Source: Fallopia convolvulus
Taxonomy: Eukaryota; Streptophyta; Magnoliopsida; Caryophyllales; Polygonaceae
NCBI GenBank assembly: GCA_964016875.1
Contig: OZ024721.1
Coordinates: 2,919,001 to 2,983,000 of the forward strand
Direction of reading: 5' to 3'
Length of the DNA stretch: 64,000 nucleotides
Shown: piece by piece, positions 47,980 to 60,100 of the stretch
How the letters are laid out: every line of letters begins with the position of its first letter
How positions within the stretch are numbered: the stretch's first letter is position 1
Notes under the pieces: model-generated
What the model was told of the DNA's origin: nothing
The model's input: the letters and a program-made list of their open reading frames with translations, nothing else
The model's database searches: none
Made by a program: the position numbers and the translations under genes

Positions 47980-48438
47980 ATGGGTTCCGACGGGCGAAGA
48001 AAATCAGCGACGGTTGAATGGGCGGATCTTCCGGCGGAACTGCTTGGAATCATCTCCGGCGGCCTCGGAAACCCCAGGGAAACCGTTGAATTTCGATCTG
48101 TGTGCCAATCGTGGAGATTCTCCATCCCTCCCCCGCCGAATAAACTCTCCCCCTTGTTACGTACCAAAGCCCCCTTCTTTGGTAACAGACCTCGCTCTAG
48201 ATATGAGGGTGTGATCAAGGTCGGCGCCGTTTACCTCGTCCGTCCCCGATCCGATCCCTCCAAGGCTTGGATGGTCTGTGTAGAAGAATTCGTCCCCGGA
48301 GAGCTCGCCCTGCGCCACGCGCTTTCTTACCAGGAAATAAACGGCGACGCGAGGCTCGACTTGGAGGCGGACTGGATAGCCGCAACTCAAACCCCCATTG
48401 CCAGATTTTACTATCACAACAAACGCTGTTTCATATGA
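47980..48438 (+). pseudogene. truncated F-box protein, unit 2
   Basis: A near-copy of unit 1 starting at ATG 47980. A substitution in the CFKC segment gives TGA at 48436-48438, so the product is 152 residues. It has the F-box but no DUF295 region. Confidence 0.5.
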
Positions 48439-48700
48439 AAGGGAGTTGATTTTAACACTAAGGTGAATGAGAATTTATCATATACAAAAATAATAGATTA
48501 TTTTCTTAAAAAAAAATTGGTGTGGTCTAATCTAAAAGTGTCATGTGTCGTTAATATTTTTTTAACCCCCGCTTTAGGTTATAGTTATGATAGATAGATA
48601 TAGATTATTCATGTATAAAAATGTAATGTTATTGAGACCAAAACAGAGAAATCACATTCCCTTCTACTTCCCCAACCCTAACTGAACCAGCCGATTGTAT

Positions 48701-49186
48701 ATGGGTTCCTGCGGGCGAAGAAAATCAGCGACGATTGAATGGGCGGATCTTCCAGCGGAACTGCTTGGAATCATCTCCGGCGGCCTCGGAAACCCCAGGG
48801 AAACCGTTGGATTTCGATATGTGTGCCAATCGTGGAGATTCTCCATCCCTCCCCCGCCGAATAAACTCTCCCCCTTGTTACCTACTAAAGCCCCCTTCTT
48901 TGGTAACGGACCTCGCTCTAGATATGAGGGTGTGATCAAGGCCGGCGCCGTTTACCTCGTCCGTCCCCGATCCGATCCCTCCAAGGCTTGGATGGTCTGC
49001 GTAGAAGAATCCGTCCCTGGAGAGCTCGCCCTGCGCCACGCACTTTCTTTCCAGGAAATAAACGGCGACGCGAGGCTCGACTTGGAGGCGGACTGGATCG
49101 CCGCAACTCAAACCCCCATTGCCAGATTTTACTTCACAACAAACGTTGTTTCAAATGCAAGGGAGTTGATTTTAACACTAAGGTGA
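48701..49186 (+). pseudogene. truncated F-box protein, unit 3
   Basis: A near-copy starting at ATG 48701. One base is missing near 49133 relative to units 1 and 2 (TACTTCACAAC against TACTTTCACAAC), shifting the frame and ending the product at 49186, 161 residues. The F-box is intact; the DUF295 region is absent. Confidence 0.5.
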
Positions 49187-49418
49187 ATGAGAATTTATCA
49201 TATACAAAAAAAAAGATTATTTTTTAAAAAAAAGTGGTGTGGTCTAATCTAAAAGTGTCATGTGTCGTTAATAATTTTTTTAACCTCCGCTTTAGGTTAT
49301 AGTTATTATAGATAGATATGGATTATTCATGTATAAAAATGTAATGTTATTGAGACCAAAACAGAGAAATCACATTCCCTTCTACTTCCCCAACCCTAAC
49401 CGAACCAGCCGAAATTAT

Positions 49419-50553
49419 ATGGGTTCCGGCGGACGAAGAAAATCAACGGCGGTTGAATGGGCGGATCTTCCGGCAAAACTGCTTGGAATCATCTCCGGCG
49501 GCCTCGGAAACCCCAGGAAAACCGTTGGATTTCGATCTGTGTGCCAATCGTGGAGATTCTCCATCCCTCTCCCGCCGAATAAACTCTCCCCATTGTTACC
49601 TACCAAAGCCCCCTTCTTTGGTAACGGACCTCGCTCTAGATATGAGGGTGTGATCAAGGCCGGCGCCGTTTACCTCGTCCGTCCCCGATCCGATCCCTCC
49701 AAGGCTTGGATGGTCTGCGTAGAAGAATCCGTCCCCGGAGAGCTCGCCCTGCGCCACGCGCTTTCTTTCCAGGAAATAAACGGTGACGCCAGGCTCGACT
49801 TGGAGGCGGACTGGATCGTCGCAACTCAAACCCCCATTGCACATGGCTTTGGTATCAGAGGGATCGGGATCGGGGTCGGGATGTAGCCGCCAATTGGTTG
49901 GCTTGTGTTCATGTTCGAACTATATACACATTGCGTTTAGGCTTGACTTAGGCGGCGGCGGGTTTAAGGCTACTCAAGTGATTGGCAATGAAGTCGAGCG
50001 CCACCGCAGAATTCACGATTATGTGAAATTCAAAGGACGGATCTTTGTTGTTGATGAAACAAGCCATATCTACCTTCTTGACCACACAAATTTGCAGCTG
50101 GTTCAACTGACGACAGAGAAGCCTGTCAGGGAAGGTATCAAGGGTTTAGTTTGGGCTCGATTCGTGGAATCTGATGGAGATTTATTTGTGGTTTTGATAT
50201 CGTACTACGAGAAGAAATGTCACGTCCATATCTACAAGCTAGTTGGGGATTGTTGTAGTAAGATAATATTAGTTGAGGAGTTGGGGGATAGGGTGTTCTT
50301 CCTCACTCACCAATGCTCTTTCTCAATCTCGGCTCGACTTCTTCCTCGTCCTTGGCGGCAAGGAAATTGTGTTTTCTTTGCTCACTATGCTGGCTCCTGT
50401 TGTAAATGTGTTATACATGTTCGATCTACCCATAAGTACAGACATAGGGTTTTCCACCTTGGAAGCCAGACTTTCACCAGGCTTTGGACTCCAAAAGGCC
50501 ATTCATATTCAGACTTGTTTACTCCCCTGCTTCCTTTGTCGAGAAGGAAATGA
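49419..50553 (+). pseudogene. F-box/DUF295 (SKIP23-like) gene, frame break between halves
   Basis: The parent or last member of the array. The N-terminal half (ATG 49419) carries the same F-box as units 1-3. At about 49838 (CCCCCATTGC) the sequence departs from the repeat unit and continues into a DUF295-like C-terminal region, including GRIFVVDETSHIYLLD and ending at TGA 50551-50553. The first frame stops at 49886; the C-terminal half is open in another frame (from about 49783). No plausible intron bridges the two, so I read a frameshift or a deletion at the junction. F-box/DUF295 proteins act in SCF-type protein ubiquitination in the nucleus or cytoplasm. The C-terminal half might be translated from the ATG near 49843. 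Confidence 0.6.
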
Positions 50554-50687
50554 CTGGTGAGTGGGAATGGATGAACAACTTTGGTTTCTGGAGGAAATGA
50601 CTGGTGAGTGGGAATGGATGAACAACTTTCGTTTCTGAATAAGCAGCTCTGTATTAGTTTCTTGGGATAAACATTTGGTTGTCTCTA

Positions 50688-50688
50688 C

Positions 50689-50720
<32 letters not shown>

Positions 50721-50721
50721 G
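50688..50721 (+). repeat. (ATT)n microsatellite
   Basis: About eleven uninterrupted ATT/TTA units, in the probable 3' UTR region of the F-box gene. Confidence 0.9.
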
Positions 50722-51136
50722 AAGTAATAAACTTAATGTATTTGTATCAAGGCTTCTTTTCCGATTTCATTGCAAAAGCTTTGGTTTTTGGTTAGCGCTG
50801 CTGAATCATCTACATCTTGCAGCTGTGCAAGTAATGTGAAAGAGAGTGGTATATCCTTACTTGAGAACTTTTCTGTGCTCTTTCTCTTCATCTCTCTTCC
50901 TAAACATGTCTTACTAGAGCTTGAATATGCAGAGCAGAAATATCATGAGTCAGCCCATAATCCGATTTGTAACCCGTAAAGCCAAAAACTCCAACTTATT
51001 ACCCGACCCACCCGTAAATTACGGGCGGGTAACGACTCAGGTCAGGTGGCCTATTGCTTATTGGACAGCCCTAAATTGTATCATTTCATTTCTTGTTTTC
51101 TCATATGAATGCGGTCTTTCGGCCTCCAAATGCAAG
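50722..51136. other. intergenic DNA with palindromic GC-rich patch
   Basis: No gene. Near 51000-51055 there is a patch with CCCGTAAATTACGGGCGGG that looks like one end of a non-autonomous transposon; related GC-rich sequence continues at about 51430-51540, beyond the LINE tail. The LINE appears to have landed inside it. Confidence 0.35.
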
Positions 51137-51465
51137 TTTTTTTTTTTTTTTTGAGAAAGACTGCCAATTTATTCAATGAGATCCAAACTTACAATATGAG
51201 CAACCCCCATGGGGAGCATAGAATTAAAACTTAATTCATCCCCAACACCAGGAACAATCCTAGCAAGAGTATGGGCAACAACATTACCCTCACGTTTTAC
51301 ATGAAGCAGTTGAAAAGAAACAAAAAATTGGCTAAGAAATCTAATATCATCAAGTAGCAAGCCAGCATAGGATAAGATAGGGGTAAAAGAAAGAGAGTCT
51401 TGCACAACAAGTAAAATATACAAATTCAGATAGGTCCGACCCATTATCCGGCCCAAATTCACTAA
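51137..51465 (-). pseudogene. 5'-truncated LINE 3' end with poly(A)
   Basis: On the minus strand the frame 51462-51169 encodes the end of a LINE RNase H-like domain (LLHVKREGNVVAHTLAR, typical of plant L1 C-termini). It is followed by its stop, an AATAAA signal near 51178 and an 18-base poly(A) (T run at 51137-51154). The upstream part of the LINE is missing, as is usual for incomplete reverse transcription. I could not define the target duplication. Confidence 0.8.
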
Positions 51466-51928
51466 CCACCTAAGGCCGTCGGCCTATATTTCGAGTCAAG
51501 CCCAGCCCGGGTCCACTTTTGCCCAGGTTAGTCACAATATAGCAGCAGCAAACGATAAGCAGTTAAACTAGCTGTAGATCAGCATTTACTAATTACTGTA
51601 GTAAATACCATCCACTACCACCTGATGGATACAAAGAGACTTCCATAACAAGTCTGATTACAGCATTAACATATTCAAACTAGCTGTTAGATACGAATCA
51701 GTTCAGATAAATTACTTATTACTAGTTACCATCCACTACTACCAGTCTACCACACACCTGCAATTCACAGTTACTTAAAAAACAAAAGGCCATTGCTTCC
51801 ATGTCACTTTCAGCATACCAGGCACACATCTACTAGAGTTCCAGGGATCAAATAGAGATAACAAGTCAAATTTACTTAACAATGTCGACTAATATAGCAT
51901 CTATAGCTAAATTACCTTAGGAAGGAAA

Positions 51929-53407
51929 TCAAGTGGAGGATGATGAGTTGACCATGGGGCTAACTTTCTTGAGCAGATTCTTGATCTCGTTCTCCAAACT
52001 CACTCTGGTCTCAGGAGAGATTGTAGTAGCCGACTTCTCCAGCATTGAAGTCATTAACTCAAGGCTCTGCTTCATCTGATCAACGGTAACCTCAGCACTT
52101 GACTTATCTTGAGTAACTCTCTCTGCAGCCATTGGATAAGGCCCTGCATCTTGCAAGCACACCTCTAAAGAAATCGGCTTCACATTGTTTCCATTGAGAT
52201 AAGAAATCTCGGGTGCCGTTCCTTTCTTCCTAATTCTCTTCTTTTTCCCTGGCCCGCCTTCTGTTTGGTTGGGGCCCACAGGAGCCAAGGTTGTCACCTC
52301 CTTCTTCTTCCTCCTCTTCCTCTGAGGTTTCGTGCTAGAATCTACTGGGAGTTGAGATTTGGGAGAGAAATTCACATTAACATCATAAAGACCAGAAGGC
52401 GGCTTTTTCTCCTTTGTCGCTGGTTTCTTGTTTTGGTCATCAACAAGAGCATGGAAGTCTGGATCTTCTTCATCTACAGCGCCAATCACTTCAGAATTGG
52501 ACAGTCCACGGAATACAGATGAACGAAACCTGGTAAAGAGAACCTCCATAGAATCAAAGGAACTGTTGTAGTAAAAATTCAAGTGATCAAGAGCTACTAA
52601 TTGGAGTTGCATGAGGAGCTCAGCTGAAGAGGTGGTAATTGCTTCTAGCTTAACTGAATTAGAAAGTGATTTCCTTGACTCTCTCTTCCTTTTGGTACAC
52701 TTCATGAGTGAAAAGCTATCACCATCCTGGATGGAAATATTTTTCGGGCTCTTAGAATCATCAATTTCTGATTCCTCCGAAAGGGGTAAAGCCTTTGACT
52801 CCTTGCCAAGGTTTACAAAGGGATAACATAAGTACTTGCTCTTTTTTCGTTCTCTTGACAGCGGATTCTTGGCAGCTGTATCAGAATTACCATGACTGTT
52901 TTCAACACCAGAAGCCTTTTCCTCTATGCTTCCCAAGCATTTAGAGTTATCATCCTCATTACCATTCACTAACGGAGTTAATTTATGCGCAGTAAAATCC
53001 CCATCATCATGTTGCAGACTTTTCTCTTCTGCATTGTCATTATTCTCTACACCAAAACCATTTCCCTCCGTAATTGTGCCACACTTAGAAAGGTCAGCCT
53101 CAGAAATAGTCAATGGGCAAGCAGATTTACAAGGATCAGGAAATTCACTGTCATTTGTAACAACATATCCTTTACTTTCTTCTTCAGAAAGGACATTAAA
53201 GTTTCCTACAGCTGTTGAACACTTGAGCAGATCAGTAGGGGTGCCACACACCAGTGAAGTGAAGTTACAAGCATCAATACCCCAAGTTTCAACTATGGGA
53301 CTTGGACTTTTGAATTTGGAATCTTCAATCCCATGTTCAATGCATCCAGCCAAAGCTCCTGGTTCACAGGTTTGGTTTTGATGGAACTCATCCTGACTTA
53401 TCTCCAT
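51929..53407 (-). CDS. nuclear protein resembling the C-terminal part of plant PWWP proteins
   Basis: A single coding exon of 492 residues. The N-terminal half is acidic and low-complexity, rich in S, E, D and N. The C-terminal half has a conserved-looking block (about 270-320, LLMQLQLVALD...LFTRFRSSVF) like the region after the PWWP domain in plant PWWP-domain proteins (PDP type), then two strongly basic nuclear-localisation-like clusters (KPQRKRRKKK and GKKKRIRKKG), and ends in a predicted helix (DQMKQSLELMTSMLEK). No PWWP domain lies upstream in the window. The start is taken at 53407 because TTGCAG at 53435 looks like the acceptor of a 5' UTR intron; an in-frame ATG at 53449 is the alternative. 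The family match is from memory. Confidence 0.75.
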   Translation of the reverse strand: MEISQDEFHQNQTCEPGALAGCIEHGIEDSKFKSPSPIVETWGIDACNFTSLVCGTPTDLLKCSTAVGNFNVLSEEESKGYVVTNDSEFPDPCKSACPLTISEADLSKCGTITEGNGFGVENNDNAEEKSLQHDDGDFTAHKLTPLVNGNEDDNSKCLGSIEEKASGVENSHGNSDTAAKNPLSRERKKSKYLCYPFVNLGKESKALPLSEESEIDDSKSPKNISIQDGDSFSLMKCTKRKRESRKSLSNSVKLEAITTSSAELLMQLQLVALDHLNFYYNSSFDSMEVLFTRFRSSVFRGLSNSEVIGAVDEEDPDFHALVDDQNKKPATKEKKPPSGLYDVNVNFSPKSQLPVDSSTKPQRKRRKKKEVTTLAPVGPNQTEGGPGKKKRIRKKGTAPEISYLNGNNVKPISLEVCLQDAGPYPMAAERVTQDKSSAEVTVDQMKQSLELMTSMLEKSATTISPETRVSLENEIKNLLKKVSPMVNSSSST

Positions 53408-53435
53408 GGTCAAACAGTCCTTTGCATGTGCTCTC

Positions 53436-55600
53436 CTGCAAGATTCCATCTTTCAAATTAAATGCCAATTTTTTTTCTTTATAAAGCATAGATCTTCCAA
53501 GAATTGTAAGCTTCGAAAAGGCACAATATATGACACATTTCAGACACACAAGGGACTGAGAAACACAAAAAGATAAATAGACAATGATATCAAGCTTGTG
53601 TGGATTCTACACAGACATAAAATTAAAGCATAAAGGGATTTGAATGTACAAAACAGTGAAAACCCAGCCAATCAAACCATTGGCCAACATTATATCCACC
53701 TGTTTCTCCTCTAGATTTGAACATACAGTAATGTCATGTGAAAAAAGGGGATGAATTTGTATCATTCCAAGCATAAATTTAATGATGAATTTTGGTGAAA
53801 ATTCTATTACATATTTTTTGAGTTATGCTAATAACAACTTCTGGTGATCCATGATTAGCTGTGATAATTATGGTTATGATATCTGGCCACAAATCTCCTT
53901 ATACTAGCTTGGTATATTTTTTGACAGCTGTATGATTCATTTGTCAGCATGAATTTTAAGAACTAGTTTTCTCAAAACAGACTTTGATTATGAATTCTTG
54001 TAAACTAAATTTTTTTGTTTGCTGATGAATTTGCACATATCTGACAAAAAATTAATAGAAAACACCATCATTTTTTAAGATGAACAATCCAAACAATGCA
54101 CATAAGTAGAAATCACAAAATGGCAGTACAGACCTCCTTCATGTATAAATTTTCTACCCAAAGGGTTGAACCAAACACCCAATCACCCACTATGTTGAAC
54201 ACAATAATAAGATGGAAAAACTATGTTTTTACTTTCCAACAAATCCAAGATTGCCCCTATGTTCCATTGTAGAATCCTAATTCATCTCATAATGAACGTT
54301 TAGTGATGACCGAAGCACAAACTGATAGAAAATAAAAGTGCACATTAAGTGCCTAGGACATAGTTATTTCAACCCTAGAGACATTTTTGACATGCAATTT
54401 ATCAAACTTGTATAAATCCTGAGTTAAACAAAGCAAATCTATTCATAGTTTGCTACATTATCAGCTTGATTATGTAGAACGGCTTACAAAAGATGTATAC
54501 AGTGCAATGTAGACTTCCAAGGTTGAAACATAAGAGGATTGCATTACTTTCTGCACTATTTTCTTCTTTATTAGGGATCAATCAATAACACTAGCAAATT
54601 ACAATTTAAAGCAGCATAAAGTAAATTTACATGTAGCACAACGTAAACTTTACAAGAGTTCTGTGAGGTTTACACTTCGAAAATGTAGGAGATGACAATT
54701 ATATACACTATCAGTAGTCAAAACATATGGTGAGGCTAGATCACGATCTGGAATATTTTAACAGTTTTAAGCAGAGTCAGTTTGGGTTTGAGCTATTCAA
54801 GTACAGATTCAAAATGTGGGTTTTGAGTTTGCGTTTTTTGTTAAAGCTAACAGCTTCAGATTGAGTCAAGGTTTGACCGGTACAAGTACAAGTTACGTCT
54901 CCATTTCTTTTCAAGAATGGCTAACACTTGACGACTTTTTCTATAACATTATAATATTATTTGATTTTGACCGCCAACTTCAATCGCCGAATAATACAAG
55001 ATTTAAAAAATCAAGACAACTTTTAGAATTGTCAAACTCGGATGGTGACCCCTGATTAAACAATGACCTACCAACCCTAAACAATGAACTAATTTCGAAA
55101 AGAACACATTGCACAATCAGCAACATTCACTGTAAGAAAATCACAAAATCAACCAAACTCATCACCTCAAGCTAAACCAAAAGGGGGATTAATAGCGAAA
55201 ACGCCGAATGCCCTAAATTTCAGCAAGTAACAACTAGCAAAAAAAGCATCAGCAAAACCGACATCAAATCCCTCGATCGAGCGCATTACCACGTCTCGTA
55301 CCGCTTTCAGAGCTCAAAAATGGCGAAATTGGGGGGAAATCACAGCAAATGAACAGGAAAACACATCGAAAAGACGTCGCTGAGTAGCAGAGATAATGAG
55401 AGCAAAATTTCCGGAAAGATAAATCGACAGAATGAAGAGATCAAAGACCTAGAGTGATAGAGAAAGAGCGGTGCTTACAGCTAGTTCGTACTGAGTACGT
55501 GATGGAAGCTTCGAGAGAGACGGGGACCGGAGGATTGTGTCAGAGGAAGAGAGAGGTGTGAGTGTGAGAGAGAGTTTATCAGGTTTATAAATGTTGTTTG
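53436..55600 (-). other. probable 5' UTR intron and first exon of the PWWP-like gene
   Basis: No convincing coding sequence in about 2 kb. On the minus strand a CT-rich leader (about 55600-55481) ends at a possible donor CTGTAAGC near 55479, and TCTTGCAG at 53435 is a suitable acceptor. A long intron in the 5' UTR would join the leader to the coding exon. Repeated GA/CT stretches at 55540-55575 fit a plant promoter-proximal leader. Confidence 0.45.
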
Positions 55601-57080
55601 GGGGATGAAGAAGAGAGTAGTGTACTGGACTCCTAGTGTAGACCGGACACGTTTCATACGTTCGATTCGGGGAGTTTTTGTTTTTATTTTTTATTTTTTG
55701 CAGTTTATTTGGACATCAAAATTAAATATAGGCTCACCGGTCTAAATTTCACATTTACACTAACTACATGTGAATAGGAGATTTTTTGGGGAAATGTAGG
55801 CCTATACAGGGTGTAAAACTTATTGGCTAGAAGTTCGACATATGAAAATATCTATATCGGTTTAATAAAAAAGAAAAATAAAGGAAATAGAGGAAAAAAA
55901 GAGCATGAGCGGAATTATTGTTTTAACTTTTTAGATTTTTTTTTCACTTTTGACGAGATTGTAATTTGTAAGGGTAAATAAAGGTAAATTCAAACTCGTT
56001 CGGCGGCAGAGATTTTCGATCGAGTGATCTGTTCCTTCTTCGACCGAGTGATCCGACGGCTAAGGCGAGACGTTTAGGCATAATGGTTTGTTCTTTCTCC
56101 GGGTTACCTAGTCTTTGAAGTCAAACCTGAAGCGCAGAATGTACTCTCGCTCAAGTGAATATTGTCTAGCAAATTTTGCCCATCTATTGGTTAGTTTGAT
56201 TCTGTGTCCCTTTGATAGTTTAATTGGCCACACACGACGAAGTCAGACCATGGTATTGACTTCTAGTGCTTCTTCACAAACTCAAATGAGTAAGGGTTGT
56301 GTGTCCAACATGTTCAGCAGTGATCAATAAAAGCAAAATATACATATGACAATTATGCATTCTATTGTTCTACCAAAAAAAATATGCATTCTATTGTAGA
56401 TTAAATCATTGTGTTCCACAGGTTCATCAAAGGATACTCGCACTCACAATGCACAGATCATTGACATGTCCATAGAAGATAGACACGATCATTGTTGACA
56501 TCCTTTAGACTTTCTCTAATGTACGAATTGGTCATATATTCAAGAGGTGAATCGTGTGGTGATGATCAATTGTCACAATTAGGCCATTCATCAATTATCA
56601 AGCTTGCGCAAAGCTAACATATTTTTTTTCTATTGTTTTTTATATTTGAATCGTCCAAATCATTAGGAAATGCTAACCCAAATCATTAGATAGATCAATT
56701 GCAAATAGAGCGTTAACACCATAGTTTAGAAAGCTAAGCAACAACTGAACTGAGGCCTATCAGATTCTCCTGCTCACAGGCTCACTCAAACGTGAAAAAC
56801 AATAGTACTCCATACTCCATAGTAGCTAGGAGATAGAGCAATGTAGTAGTAGTAGTATCAGATGCTTTTAATAAAGATAGCAAAACTAATACCAACATGT
56901 ATAAAGCCAAAAAAGTCTCTTCTAAGATGTGAAGGTGCAGAGAGTTTGACACATCAAAAATTGCACAAGTATCTGCAATCGTCAAACTCAACCATGGTTT
57001 TTTTTTTCTTCAGCCTGGAACTAGTATTGTCACAATAATTCATCAATTTGTCAAAACCTAATTTCTCATCAAAATTGCAC
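55600..57080. other. intergenic region
   Basis: No supported gene. A frame at 56115-56330 on the plus strand (71 codons) has no recognisable domain, and the minus-strand frame 56782-56991 is hydrophobic but equally isolated. The right end contains the 3' UTR of the helicase gene. Confidence 0.4.
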
Positions 57081-57109
57081 AAATGTTAGTCCCTTCATAG
57101 CACACAGAA

Positions 57110-60100
57110 TCACCTTCCAGAACGTGATCTCTTCTTAGAAGGGGGCCCTCTTGGACCAAAAGGACCAAAAACACCTGAGCCATACCCAGTCAAGGTTTCA
57201 GGCGGCGTTGGCACTGTCTGAACAGTAGTACGAGGTTTTTGTTGGTGTTGCACAGGCAGCCTTGGTGCAGCAGAAGCCGGTGGAGGTGGTGGAGGTGCAT
57301 GACGATTCGATTGTGCACGGCAATTTGGCTGTACACGGCTCAAAGGGTGGGTCCCATAAGGACCGAATACACCTGAGCCATACCCATGTAAGTTTTCAGG
57401 AGCTGACCCTGTCTGAACGGTACGAGGTTGTTGTTGCTGCTGTTGCGGCTGCATATTCGGGATTGAGGCAGCAGACTTGGCACGGGGCAATGGCTGTACC
57501 AAGCGTTTCGGATTTGATTTGTTCAAAGGGCGGGTCCTTTTACCTGCCACTTGAGATACTGAACTCGTTTTGTCACGATCATCGTCCTTTGGAGAGAACA
57601 AGGATTTAAGGTAGCTGGTTGGAGGATATTCAGTAGCAAGCGGGATTCTTGATTGCTCATCATGCTTGAAAATGCAAGCAATTGTACTAATAGTGGCAGC
57701 CACTGCTGGAGGTACGGCTTTCTTTGGATTTATGCCCTGCAAATGAGAAACAATAAAAAGGGAGCAGGAATTGAGAGATGGGACATATGACAGTAATTAG
57801 ACAATATCACGCGCTAATTTGTGCAAAAAATATGTTAGAACCCTAAAACTGGAAAGAGGGGAAAGTATCTGAAAGCAAGCATCTCGCTATTCAGCAAATT
57901 TTGAGGAATCCTCACAATTGTATTTTTCATTTTATTTATCATGTCTGCCCAATTACAAGCAATGCATTCTACTTTTATAATAAATAAACAAATAATCATC
58001 CCCTAAAACTAAATAATAAACTCTTTGTTCGTTAAGGATTGTCATTTTAGCTTTTAACACAACTACTAAGAATATGTTAGAACCCTAAAACTGGATGAAG
58101 GGGAGAGTATAAAGCAAGCATCTCGCTATTCAGCAAATTTTGAGGGATCCTCACGATTGTACTTCATTACAAGCTATGCATTCTCCTTTATAATAAATAA
58201 ACAAATAATCGTCCCTTAAAACTAAATAATAAACCCTCTATTCACTTAGAATTGTCATTTTAGCTTTTGACACAACATCATTAAGCTGGAAAGATTACAT
58301 CTCATTTATAGCCAATAGACAAAGAGAATTTGCATAGAAAGAATTAATATGTACAAATTCCCATAAGAAACCTCCTAACTCACCAATAAATCAATGCCTA
58401 CACTTTCAGATGACGAACATTTATTAACAATTTAGAAGGCTAAATTACAGACTTTTCCAAATAATTGTAGCAATAATTGAGATAATGAAAAAGGACATGG
58501 AAGAAGTGGGGGAAATGGAAAGCAAGTTGGGAAATGAGATTTTAAAAAAAGAAAAAAACTACTCCCTCCGTCCCCTTTTGTTCGCCCTAAAGGACGGTTT
58601 TTGTGGTTATTAAGAAAGGTGTAAAGTAGTATTGGTAATTGGGAAAGTGGGTAAAATGTGAGATTGATTGGGGGTATATTTGTAATTTTATAGGGATAAA
58701 AGAAGTAAAGTAATATTGGTAATTGGGAAAGTGGGTAAAAGTTGATATTAGGTAGGGGTAATATTGGAAGAAAAGTTTAGATATAAAAGGAAAGTGGACA
58801 AACAAAAGGGACGCACGAAAAGGAAACAGGACAAACAAATGGGGACAGAGGGAGTAACTAGAAAATGGAAAAATGAAGATAATAATTAACACTACTAAAA
58901 ACAAGGTTTTTTACACTATACAAAATTTAATAGTTTGGGACTGTATCGCAATACCTTAAAAGAGATTGCAGCAGACAACCTCTCTCTCAAGCAGTAAATC
59001 TGAGCAACTTCAAGTGCAATACACTTGAATGAAAGCCAACGATCAACAATCAAAACAACAGGGTCATCAGCAGATGACATTACTTTCTCTTCACTAGGAA
59101 TTTCCTCTTTGTCACCTTCAAGCCTTTTTCCACCATCTCCATCACCCTTCTTATTTTTTGTAGGAACAACGGCAATTTCATTAGCAACTAGGACCAATGG
59201 AATATTCCCGATAAGACTACATTTCCTTACCTGTAACCCTGCATCTCCTTGAGTCATTTCATTGTATACAATTATAGCAGTATCACCAGATGATGCCTTC
59301 AATGGTGATAGAGGGTACATTGCATATGGTGGAATTCTTATTCTGTTACCACTAGCTGTCTCCATATACAAATTTTTGGGAGCTTTAGGTGATGGAGTCA
59401 CTCGCCCTACATTTGGATATAATCCAGCTACAAGTAACGCATTTATAATATTCGGTTCCCGTGCATTTTGATTGCAGCTAGTTACGTTAAGATCTGGAAT
59501 ATATCCGAGTAGCAACAGTTCTCTTTGGAGTTGCCTACGCATGCAAGACAACATATTCATAGTGGCGAAGGAGAGAAAAAACTTCTTACAAAATTGAGCT
59601 TGTAGACTTTTCTTCTTGGCCTTACTCCAGCATTCAAATGCTGCAATCACAGACAACTGCTCACTGTGCCCACCGTAGAGAGCTGCCAGCTCAGCTTTGG
59701 CATTATTTGCTTTTGCCTTGTCTTCTGGTGACATAGGCAGAGTAAATGGGTCTCTATAGTATGAGGCGCATGCCAGAGTCAATGCAGGGTCAAGGCAGTT
59801 AAACAATATGGCAAAGAAGAGCATCCTACTGGTTAAAGGATTGACTGGAAGAGAACCAAGCTGCTTTCCGAGTTGTGTCAGATTCTCCTCATTTGACAAA
59901 GCACCAATTTCTTTGAGAAGAGACACAGCATTACTTATTGTTTCAGATACTGGAGGATCTAATGTCTTGTTGAGGAATTCCCCTATATTGTAACTTGGAT
60001 CAAGCATTTTTACCTGTCATCATCAATCAACAAGATATAAAATCCACATGCAGTTGCCCTTCATGGGATTATAAAAAAAGGCAAGAAAATGCATAATCCG

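Larger units (their letters stand above)
47151..49310 (+). repeat. three tandem units of about 721 bp
   Basis: The unit beginning GATAGATATAGATTATTC starts at 47151, 47872 and 48593 (period 721) and again at 49311 (period 718). Each unit contains the same promoter-proximal DNA, the start codon and the N-terminal half of an F-box gene. Copies differ by only a few percent, so the expansion is recent. Confidence 0.95.

Noticed and set aside
52265..53381. Genes on the plus strand opposite the PWWP-like protein
   Set aside because: Shadow frames of the long minus-strand coding exon.
56115..56330. Small plus-strand gene upstream of the helicase 3' end
   Set aside because: 71 codons without domain, homologue or splice signals; not distinguishable from chance.
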